Source: Methylomagnum ishizawai (GTDB lineage: Bacteria; Pseudomonadota; Gammaproteobacteria; Methylococcales; Methylococcaceae). From it: a stretch of DNA of 64,000 bases. The stretch spans positions 3,606,881 through 3,670,880 of the forward strand of contig NZ_FXAM01000001.1 in assembly GCF_900155475.1 (NCBI RefSeq), given 5' to 3'. The notes under the pieces were generated by a model, which was given only the letters and a program-made list of their open reading frames with translations, did not search any database and was not told the origin of the DNA. The first letter of the stretch is position 1, and each line of letters opens with the position of its first letter. Both the position numbers and the translations under genes were made by a program. Shown in pieces: positions 1 through 9,295 of this stretch.

Positions 1-804
1 TGGGACGCGGCGGAAGCGCGGAGCCTGCGCGGCAAGCGCCTGAAATCCACCCCCGACACGGCGGCAACCGATAGCGGCGACCGCAAAAAAACCGATAGCC
101 TCGCCATCGAAGCCGACGAATCGGTCGCCGAACAGGTCAACGACCCCGCCTCCTTCCTGCGCGAAATCAGCCTCGACACCCGTATCGAACACGGCACCGG
201 ACCCGATCCCACCACCCTTGAACTCACCCCCACCCTGGCCCTGCCCCTCGGCCAGAGGTTCCGCTTCGAAAGCGGGATTCCGGTGCTGCTGAACGGTCCC
301 GGCGACCGCAACGATATCGAACCGGGGGATCTCTATGGCTCGCTGGCCTATATCTTCGCCTCGACCCGGAGCGCCAATTATCTGGCCGACCTACGTATCG
401 ATTTCCCCACCGGCAACCTCCCGTTCAACGCCGGACAGGACGTCGCGCTTTGGCATGTGGGGCTGGGCGCGGTGGGCTACGCCTTCCAAGAGTTTGGCTT
501 CCTGCTGGTTTCCAAACTGGAATACCAGCGCTCGATCCCCCGCGGCCGGGGAGACGCCCGCATCGCCGACCTGCTGGGCAATCTCGCCCTGGTCTACCTC
601 TGGTCCGATACCGCCTATTTGCGCGGCGAATTCACCCTCACCCTGAACGAACGGGCGGGTTGGCGCAATGCGGGGCTATTCGCCGTGGAAGCGGGCTGGG
701 TGTTCTTCGATCATTATTCGGTGGCGCTGGGCTACGAGTTCGACGCCTGGGGCAGCCCGGAACTCCGCAATGCCGCCAATCTCGCGCTGGGCTATCTATT
801 CTGA
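1..804 (+). CDS. Outer-membrane beta-barrel protein, 5' end missing
   Basis: The reading frame is open from base 1, so the N-terminus lies outside the window. The visible 267 residues begin with a charged, low-complexity linker (about residues 1-55) and continue as alternating hydrophobic/polar strands rich in Tyr, Trp, Gly and Asp. The chain ends in LGYLF; a terminal Phe is the usual BAM-recognition signal of outer-membrane barrels. The product is probably a porin-like or transporter-like barrel, but no family was recognised with confidence. A 48-base gap separates it from rep on the same strand. Confidence 0.6.
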   Translation, partial: WDAAEARSLRGKRLKSTPDTAATDSGDRKKTDSLAIEADESVAEQVNDPASFLREISLDTRIEHGTGPDPTTLELTPTLALPLGQRFRFESGIPVLLNGPGDRNDIEPGDLYGSLAYIFASTRSANYLADLRIDFPTGNLPFNAGQDVALWHVGLGAVGYAFQEFGFLLVSKLEYQRSIPRGRGDARIADLLGNLALVYLWSDTAYLRGEFTLTLNERAGWRNAGLFAVEAGWVFFDHYSVALGYEFDAWGSPELRNAANLALGYLF

Positions 805-852
805 ACCGCAGGGCGGGTACAATCCGCCGCTTCCCACTTTCCACCGCCACCC

Positions 853-2862
853 ATGTCCCAACTTAATCCCCAACAACACGCCGCCGTGGTCACGCTGGAT
901 TGCCCGCTCCTGGTCCTGGCCGGGGCCGGCAGCGGCAAGACCAAGGTCATCACCGAGAAAATCGCCCATCTCATCCGGCAAGGCACCCCGGCCCGTAACA
1001 TCGCCGCCGTCACCTTCACCAACAAGGCGGCGCGGGAAATGAAATCCCGCGTGGGCCGCATCGTGGACGAGCGCCATATCCGGGGACTGACGGTCTCGAC
1101 CTTCCACGCCCTGGGCCTCGATATCGTGCGGCGCGAACACAAGGCGCTGGGTTTCAAGCAGAACATCTCGATCTTCGACGAACACGACCGCCTGGTGCTG
1201 CTCAAGGAACTCATCAAGCATTCGGTGTCGGAATGGGATATCGACAAGGCGGAAAGCTACGCCTGGCAAATCAGCCGTTGGAAAAACCTGTTCATCATCC
1301 CGGAACAGGCCCAGGCGGAACCGGAAGGGCTGCATCCCGGCGTGGCCCGGCTCTATGGCGAATATGTGCGCCATCTGCGGGCCTATAACGCGGTGGATTT
1401 CGACGATTTGATCCTGTTGCCGGTGCTGTTGTTCCAGGACCAGCCGGAAGTATTGGAGCAATGGCGGCACAAAATCCGCTATCTGCTGGTGGACGAATAC
1501 CAGGATACCAACCAGACCCAATATCAACTGGTCAAGCTGCTGGCCGGGGCGCTGGGCCGCTTCACCGTGGTGGGCGACGACGACCAGTCGATCTATTCCT
1601 GGCGCGGTGCCCAGCCGGAAAACCTCGCGCATTTGCAACGCGATTATCCCCGGCTCAAGGTCATCAAGCTGGAACAGAACTACCGCTCGACCGGGCGCAT
1701 CCTCAAGGTCGCCAACCAACTCATCGCCAACAATCCCCACCCGTTCGAGAAACGGCTGTGGAGTGCCTTGGGCTATGGCGACCCGCTGCGGGTGCTGAGC
1801 CACAAGGACGACCTCCAGGAAGCCCGCAACCTCGCCACCGACCTGGTCCATCACCGCTTCCGCCACGGCGGCAAATATCAGGATTATGCCATCCTCTACC
1901 GGGGCAACCATCAATCACGGCCTTTCGAGCAGGCGCTGCGCGAACACAGCATCCCCTATTTCATCAGCGGCGGCATGTCGTTCTTCGGCTATACGGAAGT
2001 GAAAGACATCCTGGCCTATCTGCGGCTACTGGTGAACCCGGACGACGACGCGGCCTTCCTCCGCATCGTCAACGTGCCGCGCCGGGAAATCGGCCCCGCC
2101 ACCCTGGAAAAGCTCGGTGCCTACGCCAACCGGCGGCACATCAGCCTGTTCGCGGCCTGTGCGGAATTCGGCCTGGAACACAGCCTGCCCGAAGCGGGTT
2201 TGCGGCGGCTGCGGCATTTCTGCGGGCAGATTTCCGCCGTGGCCGAACAAGCCCGGCAAGGCGACGCCTTCGCGGTGATCGATGACTTCGTGGCCGCCCT
2301 CGGCTACGAACAATGGCTGAAGGACAGCCTCGACAATAACGACACCGCCAAGCGCAAGATGGGCCAAGTCCGCGAACTGCTGGACTGGCTGAAACGCATC
2401 GCCCACGAAGACCCCGCCAAACCGAAAAGCCTGCCCGAAGTCGTGGCCCGCATCATGCTGCTGGACGTGCTGGAACGCGGCCAGGAGGAAAAAGCCGGCG
2501 ACCGGGTCAACCTGATGACCTTGCACGCCGCCAAGGGCTTGGAATTCCCGCATGTCTACCTGGTCGGCCTGGAGGAAAACATCCTGCCGCACCAAGCCAG
2601 CATCGAGGCCGACACCGTGGAAGAAGAACGGCGCTTGGCCTATGTCGGCATCACCCGCGCCCAGCGCACCCTGACCCTGAGCTATTGCAGCCACCGCAAG
2701 CGCCAGGGCGAATTGCAAAGCACCCAGCCCAGCCGCTTCCTGGACGAGTTGCCGCAGGACGACCTGGAATGGGTGAACCGCAAACCCCCAGACCCCCAAC
2801 TCCAGCGCGAATACGGCATCGCAGCCCTGGCCCATATCCGCAGCCTGTTAAACAAGCCCTGA
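853..2862 (+). CDS. rep: ATP-dependent DNA helicase Rep
   Basis: The product is a superfamily 1A 3'-5' DNA helicase of 669 residues, the usual length for Rep. It unwinds DNA ahead of stalled forks and helps replication restart in the cytoplasm. The N-terminus reads SQLNPQQHAAV, followed by the Walker A motif AGAGSGKT near residues 22-30. Later motifs include LLVDEYQDTN (motif II), VGDDDQSIYSWRGA (motif III), the QNYRS motif and the C-terminal VNLMTLHAAKGLEFP and RRLAYVGITRA motifs. Rep is preferred over UvrD because of its length and the compact C-terminus. No strong ribosome binding site precedes the ATG. A tRNA gene follows on the same strand. Confidence 0.93.
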   Translation: MSQLNPQQHAAVVTLDCPLLVLAGAGSGKTKVITEKIAHLIRQGTPARNIAAVTFTNKAAREMKSRVGRIVDERHIRGLTVSTFHALGLDIVRREHKALGFKQNISIFDEHDRLVLLKELIKHSVSEWDIDKAESYAWQISRWKNLFIIPEQAQAEPEGLHPGVARLYGEYVRHLRAYNAVDFDDLILLPVLLFQDQPEVLEQWRHKIRYLLVDEYQDTNQTQYQLVKLLAGALGRFTVVGDDDQSIYSWRGAQPENLAHLQRDYPRLKVIKLEQNYRSTGRILKVANQLIANNPHPFEKRLWSALGYGDPLRVLSHKDDLQEARNLATDLVHHRFRHGGKYQDYAILYRGNHQSRPFEQALREHSIPYFISGGMSFFGYTEVKDILAYLRLLVNPDDDAAFLRIVNVPRREIGPATLEKLGAYANRRHISLFAACAEFGLEHSLPEAGLRRLRHFCGQISAVAEQARQGDAFAVIDDFVAALGYEQWLKDSLDNNDTAKRKMGQVRELLDWLKRIAHEDPAKPKSLPEVVARIMLLDVLERGQEEKAGDRVNLMTLHAAKGLEFPHVYLVGLEENILPHQASIEADTVEEERRLAYVGITRAQRTLTLSYCSHRKRQGELQSTQPSRFLDELPQDDLEWVNRKPPDPQLQREYGIAALAHIRSLLNKP

Positions 2863-2874
2863 ATGCGTTAGAAT
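2846..2874 (+). promoter_or_regulatory. Candidate promoter of tRNA-Arg
   Basis: A TAGAAT hexamer (2869-2874) lies 11 bases before the mature tRNA start. A weak -35-like TGTTAA (2846-2851) sits 17 bases upstream, inside the 3' end of rep. The -10 match is good and the -35 match poor, so the assignment is tentative. Confidence 0.4.
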
Positions 2875-2885
2875 GGGCGTCCTCA

Positions 2886-2962
2886 GTGCCCGTAGCTCAG
2901 TTGGATAGAGTGTTGGCCTCCGAAGCCAAAGGTCGTGGGTTCAAGTCCCGCCGGGCACGCCA
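2886..2962 (+). tRNA. tRNA-Arg (anticodon CCG)
   Basis: The segment folds as a 77-nt cloverleaf. The acceptor arms GTGCCCG (2886-2892) and CGGGCAC (2952-2958) pair fully, followed by discriminator G and an encoded CCA. The D arm contains GCTCAGTTGGATAGAG, and the T arm carries the GTTCAAGTC loop. The anticodon stem TTGGC/GCCAA closes a seven-base loop CTCCGAA, giving anticodon CCG. It reads the Arg codon CGG, which is common in this GC-rich genome. A strong hairpin follows within 10 bases. Confidence 0.95.
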
Positions 2963-2964
2963 GA

Positions 2965-3004
2965 TAAAACAAGGGGTTAGCGAAAGCTAACCCCTTTTGT
3001 TTTG
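2965..3004. terminator. Bidirectional Rho-independent terminator
   Basis: An 11-bp perfect stem (2971-2981 with 2986-2996) closes a GAAA tetraloop. It is flanked by A-rich sequence on the left and T-rich sequence on the right. It can end tRNA-Arg transcription on the plus strand and the fcl transcript arriving on the minus strand. Confidence 0.85.
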
Positions 3005-3028
3005 CCCACGACACGCCCGGTTCTCTCC

Positions 3029-3973
3029 TCACATCCGCAATTCCGCCGCGTGTTGCAAATACCAACGGTAGGTCTTGCCGATACCTTCGGCCAAGGAAGT
3101 CCCCGCCCGCCAGCCCAGCGCCGACAAGCGCGACACATCGAGCAGCTTCCTGGGCGTACCATCGGGCTTGGTCGCATCGAAACGCAATTCGCCCGCGAAA
3201 CCCACCTCGGCCCGGATCATATCGGCCAGTTCGCGGATCGACACATCCTCGCCGGTCCCGACATTGACGATGCCCTCCTCCGAATAATTCTCCAGCAAGA
3301 ACACCACGGCCTCGGCCAGATCGTCCACATAGAGGAATTCGCGCCGGGGCGTGCCGCTGCCCCAGACCGTGACGGCGGCATCGCCGCGCTGCTTGGCCTC
3401 GTGGAATTTCCGCAGCAGGGCCGGCAGGACGTGGGATTTCTCCAGGTCGAAATAATCGCCCGGCCCGTAGAGGTTGGTGGGCATCAGGCTGATGGCGTCG
3501 AAGCCATATTGCCGCCGGTAGGCTTGGCACATTTTTATACCGGCGATCTTGGCGACGGCGTACCACTCGTTGGTGGGTTCCAAGGGGCCGGTGAGCAGAT
3601 ATTCCTCGCGCATGGGCTGGGGCGCGGCCTTGGGGTAGATGCAGGACGAACCCAGGAACACGAACTTGCGCACCCCGGCCCGGTAGGCGCACTCGATCAG
3701 GTGGCTCTGGATGAACAGGTTGTCGCGGATGAAATCGGCGGGATAGCTATCGTTGGCGAGGATGCCGCCGACCTTGGCGGCGGCGTCGATCACCACGTCG
3801 GGTTTTTCAGCCCGGAACAGGGTTGCGACGGCGCGGTAATCGGTCAGGTCCACCTCGTTCCGGTTACGGATCAACAAGTTACGATAACCCCGCCTTTGCA
3901 AACAGCGCACGACCGCCGATCCCACCAAGCCCCGGTGGCCCGCCACGAAAATCTTCCGATCCTGGGTGTCCAT
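3029..3973 (-). CDS. fcl: GDP-L-fucose synthase
   Basis: The product is a 314-residue short-chain dehydrogenase that converts GDP-4-keto-6-deoxy-D-mannose to GDP-L-fucose (3,5-epimerisation, then NADPH reduction). The N-terminal Rossmann motif reads [12 protein letters not shown], and the catalytic YxxxK lies at Tyr138/Lys142 in [11 protein letters not shown]. The family signature PTNLYGPGD is also present. The start at 3973 is chosen over an in-frame ATG at 4015 because it removes overlap with gmd, leaves a 13-base gap and matches the family length. It is the last gene of a minus-strand unit of exporter, adaptor, gmd and fcl, and it ends at the terminator shared with tRNA-Arg. GDP-fucose is the donor for the GT10-like domain encoded at 32614-34578. 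Confidence 0.93.
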   Translation of the reverse strand: MDTQDRKIFVAGHRGLVGSAVVRCLQRRGYRNLLIRNRNEVDLTDYRAVATLFRAEKPDVVIDAAAKVGGILANDSYPADFIRDNLFIQSHLIECAYRAGVRKFVFLGSSCIYPKAAPQPMREEYLLTGPLEPTNEWYAVAKIAGIKMCQAYRRQYGFDAISLMPTNLYGPGDYFDLEKSHVLPALLRKFHEAKQRGDAAVTVWGSGTPRREFLYVDDLAEAVVFLLENYSEEGIVNVGTGEDVSIRELADMIRAEVGFAGELRFDATKPDGTPRKLLDVSRLSALGWRAGTSLAEGIGKTYRWYLQHAAELRM

Positions 3974-3986
3974 CTGCGCGCCTCGC

Positions 3987-5078
3987 TTATTCTTCGCTGC
4001 GGTCGGGGATGGCATAGCCTTCGCGGCGGCAGAGGGCGTCGCGCTCGGCGGCTTTCATATCCTCGCGCACCATTTCCTCGACCAGTTGCCGGTAGGAAAT
4101 GCTAGGGGTCCAGCCCAGTTTTTCCCGCGCCTTGCTCGGGTCGCCCAACAGGGTTTCGACTTCGGCGGGGCGGAAATAGCGCGGGTCGATTTCGACCAGA
4201 CAGCGCCCGGTGCCGACCTCGTAGCCTTTTTCCCCGACGCCTTCCCCGCGCCATTCCAGCCGGATATCCAAAAATTCCGCCGCCGTCTCGACGAATTCCC
4301 GCACCGTATGCTGGATGCCGGTGGCGATGACGTAATCGTCGGGCGTGGGCTGTTGCAGCATCAGCCATTGCATTTCGATGTAGTCGCGGGCATGGCCCCA
4401 ATCGCGGCGGGCGTCGAGGTTGCCGAGATGCAGCCGGTCCTGCATCCCGGCCTTGATGCGGGCGAGGCCGCGGGTGATCTTGCGGGTGACGAAGGTTTCG
4501 CCGCGGAATTTACTTTCGTGGTTGAACAAGATGCCGTTGCAGGCATACATCCCATAGGCCTCCCGGTAATTGACCGTGATCCAATAGGCGTAGAGCTTGG
4601 CGACGGCGTAGGGCGAGCGGGGATAGAACGGCGTGGTTTCGCGTTGCGGGGTTTCCAGCACCTTGCCGAACAGTTCGGAGGTCGAAGCTTGGTAGAACCG
4701 GGTTTTGTCGGTAAGCCCCAAAATGCGGATGGCTTCCAACAACCGCAGCGTGCCCAGGCCGTCGGCGTCCGCCGTGTATTCCGGGGTCTCGAACGACACT
4801 TGCACATGGCTTTGCGCCGCGAGGTTGTAGATTTCGTCGGGCCGGACCTGCTGGACGATACGGATCAAGTTGGTGGAATCGGTCAGGTCGCCGTAATGCA
4901 GGATGAAGCGCCGGTGATCGACATGGGGGTCTTGGTAGAGGTGGTCGATGCGCTCGGTGTTGAACAGCGAGGCCCGCCGTTTCACCCCATGCACCTCGTA
5001 GCCCTTGCCGAGCAGGAATTCGGCGAGATAAGCCCCGTCCTGGCCGGTCACGCCGGTAATCAACGCCACTTTGGTCAT
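3987..5078 (-). CDS. gmd: GDP-mannose 4,6-dehydratase
   Basis: This 363-residue enzyme converts GDP-D-mannose to GDP-4-keto-6-deoxy-D-mannose, the first committed step to GDP-L-fucose. Visible features are the NADP-binding [11 protein letters not shown] near residues 8-18, the Gmd signature [14 protein letters not shown], the STSELFGKV motif and catalytic Tyr157/Lys161 in [12 protein letters not shown]. The length is normal for the family. A GGGAG ribosome binding site precedes the ATG at 5078. The gene lies 35 bases downstream of the HlyD-type adaptor and just ahead of fcl, so sugar-nucleotide supply appears co-transcribed with the secretion genes, which is unusual. Confidence 0.95.
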   Translation of the reverse strand: MTKVALITGVTGQDGAYLAEFLLGKGYEVHGVKRRASLFNTERIDHLYQDPHVDHRRFILHYGDLTDSTNLIRIVQQVRPDEIYNLAAQSHVQVSFETPEYTADADGLGTLRLLEAIRILGLTDKTRFYQASTSELFGKVLETPQRETTPFYPRSPYAVAKLYAYWITVNYREAYGMYACNGILFNHESKFRGETFVTRKITRGLARIKAGMQDRLHLGNLDARRDWGHARDYIEMQWLMLQQPTPDDYVIATGIQHTVREFVETAAEFLDIRLEWRGEGVGEKGYEVGTGRCLVEIDPRYFRPAEVETLLGDPSKAREKLGWTPSISYRQLVEEMVREDMKAAERDALCRREGYAIPDRSEE

Positions 5079-5113
5079 GGTTGTTCTCCCTTCGTTTAAG
5101 GTTTTGGCGGCGG

Positions 5114-6478
5114 TCACGGTTCGCGCATCGATTCGTCCAGGGCGCGGGTCAAAGGCCACAGCAGATAGGACATCACCGAGCGCTTGCCCACCACGATTTC
5201 CGCCGTAAGGGTCATGCCGGGCAGCAGGCGGGCATGGGCGGGCAAGCGCCGCAAATGGTTGTCGCCCAGTTCGATGCGGCTCAGGTAATAGGCGTCCAAG
5301 CCGTCGGCCTGGGCATTGGCGTCGCGGCGGAAAGCGTCCTCGCTGAGGGTCCGCACCTTCGCCTCCAGCGTGCCATGGCGCTGGAAAGGATAGGCGTCGA
5401 GCTTGAGATGCGCGAGGTCGCCGGGTTTGACATAGCCCACGTCCAGGGAATCGATCTGGACCTCGGCCTCCAGCTGGGCATCGAGCGGAACCAGGGTGAA
5501 CAAGGCTTCCGCCCCCCGCGCCACCGAGCCTTGCGAGAGCTTGGCGATTTCCAACACCACGGCGTCGGAGGGCGATGTGAGCGTCACCAACTTCTGGCGC
5601 TTGTCCGCCTTCTGCAATTGCTCCTTGATCGAATCGCGCTCCCGCGTGACCGCCAATAGCTCCTCCATGGTCTTTTGCCGCCAACCCTTCTCGAACGCCG
5701 CCTTTTCCGCCTGGGTCGAAGCCAGTTCCTTGCGTAGTTCCTGCTCGCGGTTGATCGCCAATTGCATATCGCGCTCCACTTCCAAGCGCCGCTCGCGGGC
5801 TTCCAGCAAGCCGGTCTTGGGACCGAGTTGGCGTTCAACCAGGCTTTGCTGCATGGTTTCCATTTCCCGCAACGGCTCGATGCGCTCGGCCAGCGCCTTT
5901 TGGTCGCGGCGGTCGGTTTCGATGGCGGCTTGCAGGCGGGCGAGGCTTTCGTCGAAATGGGTGATCTGGGCCGCGTAATTAGCCCGCCGTTCGTCCAGGA
6001 GTTCGGCTTGCAGCTGGGTGTCGGCATCGACCGGGGCGGCGGGCGACGGACCCAGCTTACCGGCCAGCTCGGCTTGGAGGCGGCGGGTCTCGGTGTCCAG
6101 GCTGTTGAGGCGCACCCGCAACTGGGCCTCGTCGGCGCTGGCGAAGGTCGGGTCCAGGGTCGCCAGCCGCTCGCCCTTCCGCACCACCTGGCCCAGGCGC
6201 ACATCCAGGCTCTGGATGATGGCGGTTTCCAAGGGCTGGACCACGATATTGGGCAAGGGCGTGACCAAGCGCCCATGCGCCACCACCACCCGCTCGATCT
6301 CGGAAAAATAGGCCCAGGCCAGGAAGACCACCAAGACGGCGAACAGGACGTGCAAGGTCAGCCGGGCCACCCGCGGCAAGGGGGCGCGTTCGATCTCGTC
6401 GGCGTCGGGCAGGAAATCGACCGCCGTGGCCGGATGGGCCGGTTCCGGGCCTACAGGTGGCTGGTTTGTTGATGCCAT
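5114..6478 (-). CDS. Type I secretion periplasmic adaptor (HlyD family)
   Basis: The product is a 454-residue membrane-fusion protein that bridges the inner-membrane ABC exporter and a TolC-type channel. It has a short cytosolic N-terminus, one transmembrane segment near residues 40-60 ([17 protein letters not shown]), then a barrel/lipoyl segment with the HlyD-typical [11 protein letters not shown] and [16 protein letters not shown] long coiled coil spans about residues 115-300, and a beta domain contains [10 protein letters not shown] and the C-terminal [23 protein letters not shown]. Its start overlaps the end of the ABC transporter gene by 28 bases, so translation is probably coupled. No TolC homologue is seen in the window. 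Confidence 0.92.
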   Translation of the reverse strand: MASTNQPPVGPEPAHPATAVDFLPDADEIERAPLPRVARLTLHVLFAVLVVFLAWAYFSEIERVVVAHGRLVTPLPNIVVQPLETAIIQSLDVRLGQVVRKGERLATLDPTFASADEAQLRVRLNSLDTETRRLQAELAGKLGPSPAAPVDADTQLQAELLDERRANYAAQITHFDESLARLQAAIETDRRDQKALAERIEPLREMETMQQSLVERQLGPKTGLLEARERRLEVERDMQLAINREQELRKELASTQAEKAAFEKGWRQKTMEELLAVTRERDSIKEQLQKADKRQKLVTLTSPSDAVVLEIAKLSQGSVARGAEALFTLVPLDAQLEAEVQIDSLDVGYVKPGDLAHLKLDAYPFQRHGTLEAKVRTLSEDAFRRDANAQADGLDAYYLSRIELGDNHLRRLPAHARLLPGMTLTAEIVVGKRSVMSYLLWPLTRALDESMREP

Positions 6479-8592
6479 AGTTGTTGATAAGTGGGGCAGC
6501 GGGTCAGCAATTCTTGGTGGCGACCGCTATCGACCAAGCAGCCCCGCTGCATGACCAGGATGGCATGGGCGTTGACCAGGGTGGACAGGCGGTGGGAAAT
6601 CATGATGACGGTGCGGCCCACGGCGATGCGCGACAGGTTGCGGATAAAAATAGCCTCGCTTTCGGGGTCGAGGGCGCTGGCGGCCTCGTCGAGGATCAGG
6701 ATGCGCGGCTTGGTGAGCAGGGCGCGGGCGATGGACAGGCGCTGTTTCTGGCCGCCGCTCAGGTTCGAGGCGTTCTCCTCCAATAAGGTGTCGTAACCCT
6801 GCGGGAAGCGCTCGATGAATTCTTCCGCCCCCGCCGCCTGGCTGGCGGCGACGATCTCCTCGAAACTGGCGTCGGGCCGGGCCACGGCGATGTTGTCGCG
6901 GATGGTGCCGCGGAACAGGAAATTCTCCTGCAAGACCACCCCGATCTGGCGGCGTAGGTGGGCCAGGTCGATCTCGCGGGCATCCACGCCGTCGAAACGG
7001 ATGATACCTTCCTGCGGCGCGTACAAACCCTGGATCAGCTTGGTCAGCGTGGTTTTGCCCGAACCGCTGCGGCCCACGATGCCCACCACCTTGCCCGCCG
7101 GGATGACGAACGCGGCCCGGTCCAAGGCGGCGGTGTTCGATTCCGGGTAGCGGAACGTCACGTCCTCGAAGCGGATTTCCCCGACCAATTGCGGCCTGAG
7201 GTTGCCCGCGCCGGGACGGCTTTCCGGGGGCCGGTTCATCACCTCGCCCAACATCCGCACCGACAGGGCGGTCTGCTGGTATTGGTTGACCAGGGCCACG
7301 ATCTGCACCAAGGGCGCGACCACCCGCCCGGAAATCATCTGGAAGGCGATCAGGGCGCCCACCGTGAGGGTCTGGTCGAACACGTCCTGGGCGCCGATGA
7401 CGATGACCGTGACCGGCAACAGCTTCCCCAGGAAATCGGTGAGGGCGTTGCCGACGATGGCGAGCTTGCCGACCTTGAAATGCGAGGCGATCGACAACGC
7501 GGAGAGCTGGTCCCAGGCCCGGCGCTGGGCCGGTTCGATGGCCAACGCCTTGACCGTCCGCATGCCATGGATGGTCTCGACCAACAAGGCTTGGCGGCTG
7601 CCCTCGGCCCGGTACAGCGCATCCAGCAAGCGGCGGAAGGTCGGCATCAACAAGCCCACGGTGGCGACGATGACCGCGGTGAACCCCAGCACGATCATCG
7701 CCAGCTTGACCGAATAGGCGAACAGGATGGGCATGAAAATCCCCAGCGCAGCCAGGTCCAGGGTAGTGGTGAACAACTGCCCGGTGAGGAATTGGCGGAT
7801 GATTTCCAATTGCTGCATATGGCGGACCACCACGCCCGCCGCCGCCGTCTCGAAATAGTCGATGGGCAAGGACAGCAAATGGCCGAACGCCCGCCGGGTG
7901 ATCCGCATATCGATCTTGTTGGTGGCGGCCAGCGTCAGCAATTGGCGCAGATAGCCGAACACCGAATCGAACAACAGCGCCAAGGCGATCCCGACCGCCA
8001 GCACCCACAGGGTGGAAACGCTCTTGTGGACCAAGACCTTATCCACCACCAACTGGAAAAAGATCGGCGTCGCCAGCCCCAGCACATGCATCCCCAAGGC
8101 GGCGATGGCGATATCGCGGAAGGCGTCCTTCTGGCGCAGGATTTCCGGCACGAACCAGCGCAGGCCGAACGGCTGGTCCGGGTCGTTCAGGGCGTGACGG
8201 CGCTTGAGGAACACCACCTCCCCGCTCCAACGCTCGCGGAACTGCCCGCCCGGAGCCAAGATGACCTCGGCCTTGCCCGCCATGGGATCGATCAAAGCCA
8301 CCCGCCCGCCCTCCTGGGGCTGGACCGCGACCACGATCACCATATTGCCGCCGTTCAGCCGGGCCATGAGCGGGAATACCCCGTCCTGCGCCAACAGCCC
8401 TTCCCAAGTGAGTTTTTGCAGCTTGGCCTTGAGCCCGATGTCCTGGGCCATGCGGAGCAATAAAGCGGGCCGGGGCTCCTCCGCGCCCAGGGCGTATTCG
8501 TCGATCAGCCGCTCCGGGTGGACCCGGAGTCCATGGTGCTGGGCGATGGCGGTGAGGCACTGGACGGCGGTATGCGGAAAAGCGGCGGGCAT
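6451..8592 (-). CDS. Type I secretion ABC exporter (HlyB/LapB-like) with degenerate C39 domain
   Basis: The 713-residue product fuses an N-terminal C39-like domain (about 1-135), a six-helix ABC exporter membrane domain (about 160-440) and a nucleotide-binding domain. The latter has Walker A GRSGSGKTT near residue 507, signature LSGGQ near 610, Walker B ILILDEAAS near 630 and the switch His in MISHRLST. The C39 domain lacks the catalytic Cys (TAVQCL in place of a CGxxCL-type motif) and the catalytic His (GGNMVIVV in place of a His before VVL). It should therefore bind substrate without cleaving a leader, as in HlyB. Start 8592 is chosen because the C39-like fold begins there; the open upstream extension to 8784 is Arg/Pro-rich and unlike the family. 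It diverges from the giant repeat-protein gene, its likely substrate. Confidence 0.93.
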   Translation of the reverse strand: MPAAFPHTAVQCLTAIAQHHGLRVHPERLIDEYALGAEEPRPALLLRMAQDIGLKAKLQKLTWEGLLAQDGVFPLMARLNGGNMVIVVAVQPQEGGRVALIDPMAGKAEVILAPGGQFRERWSGEVVFLKRRHALNDPDQPFGLRWFVPEILRQKDAFRDIAIAALGMHVLGLATPIFFQLVVDKVLVHKSVSTLWVLAVGIALALLFDSVFGYLRQLLTLAATNKIDMRITRRAFGHLLSLPIDYFETAAAGVVVRHMQQLEIIRQFLTGQLFTTTLDLAALGIFMPILFAYSVKLAMIVLGFTAVIVATVGLLMPTFRRLLDALYRAEGSRQALLVETIHGMRTVKALAIEPAQRRAWDQLSALSIASHFKVGKLAIVGNALTDFLGKLLPVTVIVIGAQDVFDQTLTVGALIAFQMISGRVVAPLVQIVALVNQYQQTALSVRMLGEVMNRPPESRPGAGNLRPQLVGEIRFEDVTFRYPESNTAALDRAAFVIPAGKVVGIVGRSGSGKTTLTKLIQGLYAPQEGIIRFDGVDAREIDLAHLRRQIGVVLQENFLFRGTIRDNIAVARPDASFEEIVAASQAAGAEEFIERFPQGYDTLLEENASNLSGGQKQRLSIARALLTKPRILILDEAASALDPESEAIFIRNLSRIAVGRTVIMISHRLSTLVNAHAILVMQRGCLVDSGRHQELLTRCPTYQQLWHQQTSHL

Positions 8593-9226
8593 GGGCGTGT
8601 TCGGAAATGGACGGGTCTGGTGGGTGTCATGGATTGGCCGGGACAAGGCCGGCCTTGAGGGAAGTCTAGTGCCCAATCCTTCCGCGTGCGCGGTGGCGGA
8701 CACAGGGTCCACCGATCCGGCTCCATGGCTGGATATGCGCCCTGCGATACGGGCGCGTCTGCCGATCAGGCCCGCGCCTTCCACATGAGCTTAGTAGTTT
8801 TAACAGTGTTCACAACCTCTACAGTATAAATACCGTTAGTTTTTATAAACATATTCCGCCCATCCAAACCAAAACAAGGCAGATTTAAATCCTTGAATAT
8901 TTTACGTGAAAAAATTTCCAGGCTATCCAGCGGGCGATATCCTGCAGCGTCATCTCCTTAGACGCCTGACTCAAACTACTGTCTCTATAAAAAACATATA
9001 TCAAATAAAAATTACACAAAAATAATACTAAAGTTTCACACAGCCCTACCGCTACATACTGAAAAATCTATCTGTAGACCCTGGCCCGCGACCAACCATC
9101 CCACTGCATCGATCCACATGGGACACCCAAACCCTGGGCCTGAAAACAGTATTTAAAGGTTTAACTATCTGGTGGCGAGCGTATCAATCTGAAAATGTTG
9201 TCTGCCTGATATTTCATTTTTATACC

Positions 9227-9243
9227 TGAATGAATGAATGAAT
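9227..9243 (+). repeat. (TGAA)4 tetranucleotide tandem repeat
   Basis: Four perfect TGAA units lie about 55 bases before the ATG of the giant repeat protein, in its presumed leader. Tetranucleotide tracts near surface-protein genes can vary in copy number by slippage, but four units is short, so a switching role is only a possibility. Confidence 0.6.
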
Positions 9244-9279
9244 ACCGATGCCGGGTCATCGTGGACATTCCAAATAACT

Positions 9280-9288
9280 TGAAGAGGA
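9280..9288 (+). promoter_or_regulatory. Ribosome binding site of the giant repeat protein
   Basis: A GAAGAGG purine run sits about eight bases before the ATG at 9296. This supports that start, in contrast to the many random open frames through the repeat. Confidence 0.7.
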
Positions 9289-9295
9289 TACGAAT

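Larger units (their letters stand above)
8593..9295. promoter_or_regulatory. 703-base divergent intergenic region with AT-rich core
   Basis: No convincing coding sequence is seen. Bases 8593-8785 are GC-rich like the genome. From about 8790 to 9070 the sequence becomes strongly AT-rich, with runs such as TATAAATACC and TTTTTATAAACATATT, unlike anything else in the window. It separates the exporter operon (minus) from the giant repeat-protein gene (plus), so promoters for both should lie here. No confident -35/-10 pair or known operator could be assigned. A (TGAA)4 tandem repeat is present at 9227-9243. Confidence 0.6.

Noticed and set aside
1-804. The truncated barrel as the missing pgaA or as the T1SS TolC partner
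   Set aside because: It is short, lacks TPR and TolC coiled-coil features, and is far from pgaBCD; rep and a tRNA separate it from the T1SS unit.
2883-3692. Minus-strand frame of 269 codons over tRNA-Arg and fcl
   Set aside because: It runs through a tRNA and a terminator and shadows fcl in another frame.
3974-4015. Upstream ATG for fcl at 4015
   Set aside because: It would overlap gmd and add 14 residues not seen in the family; ATG 3973 fits length and spacing.
6451-8592. Bacteriocin-processing exporter (active C39 peptidase)
   Set aside because: The catalytic Cys and His positions are replaced, and no small leader-peptide gene is nearby.
8593-8784. 64-residue N-terminal extension of the ABC exporter
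   Set aside because: The extension is open only because of high GC, has no family similarity, and the C39-like fold starts at 8592.
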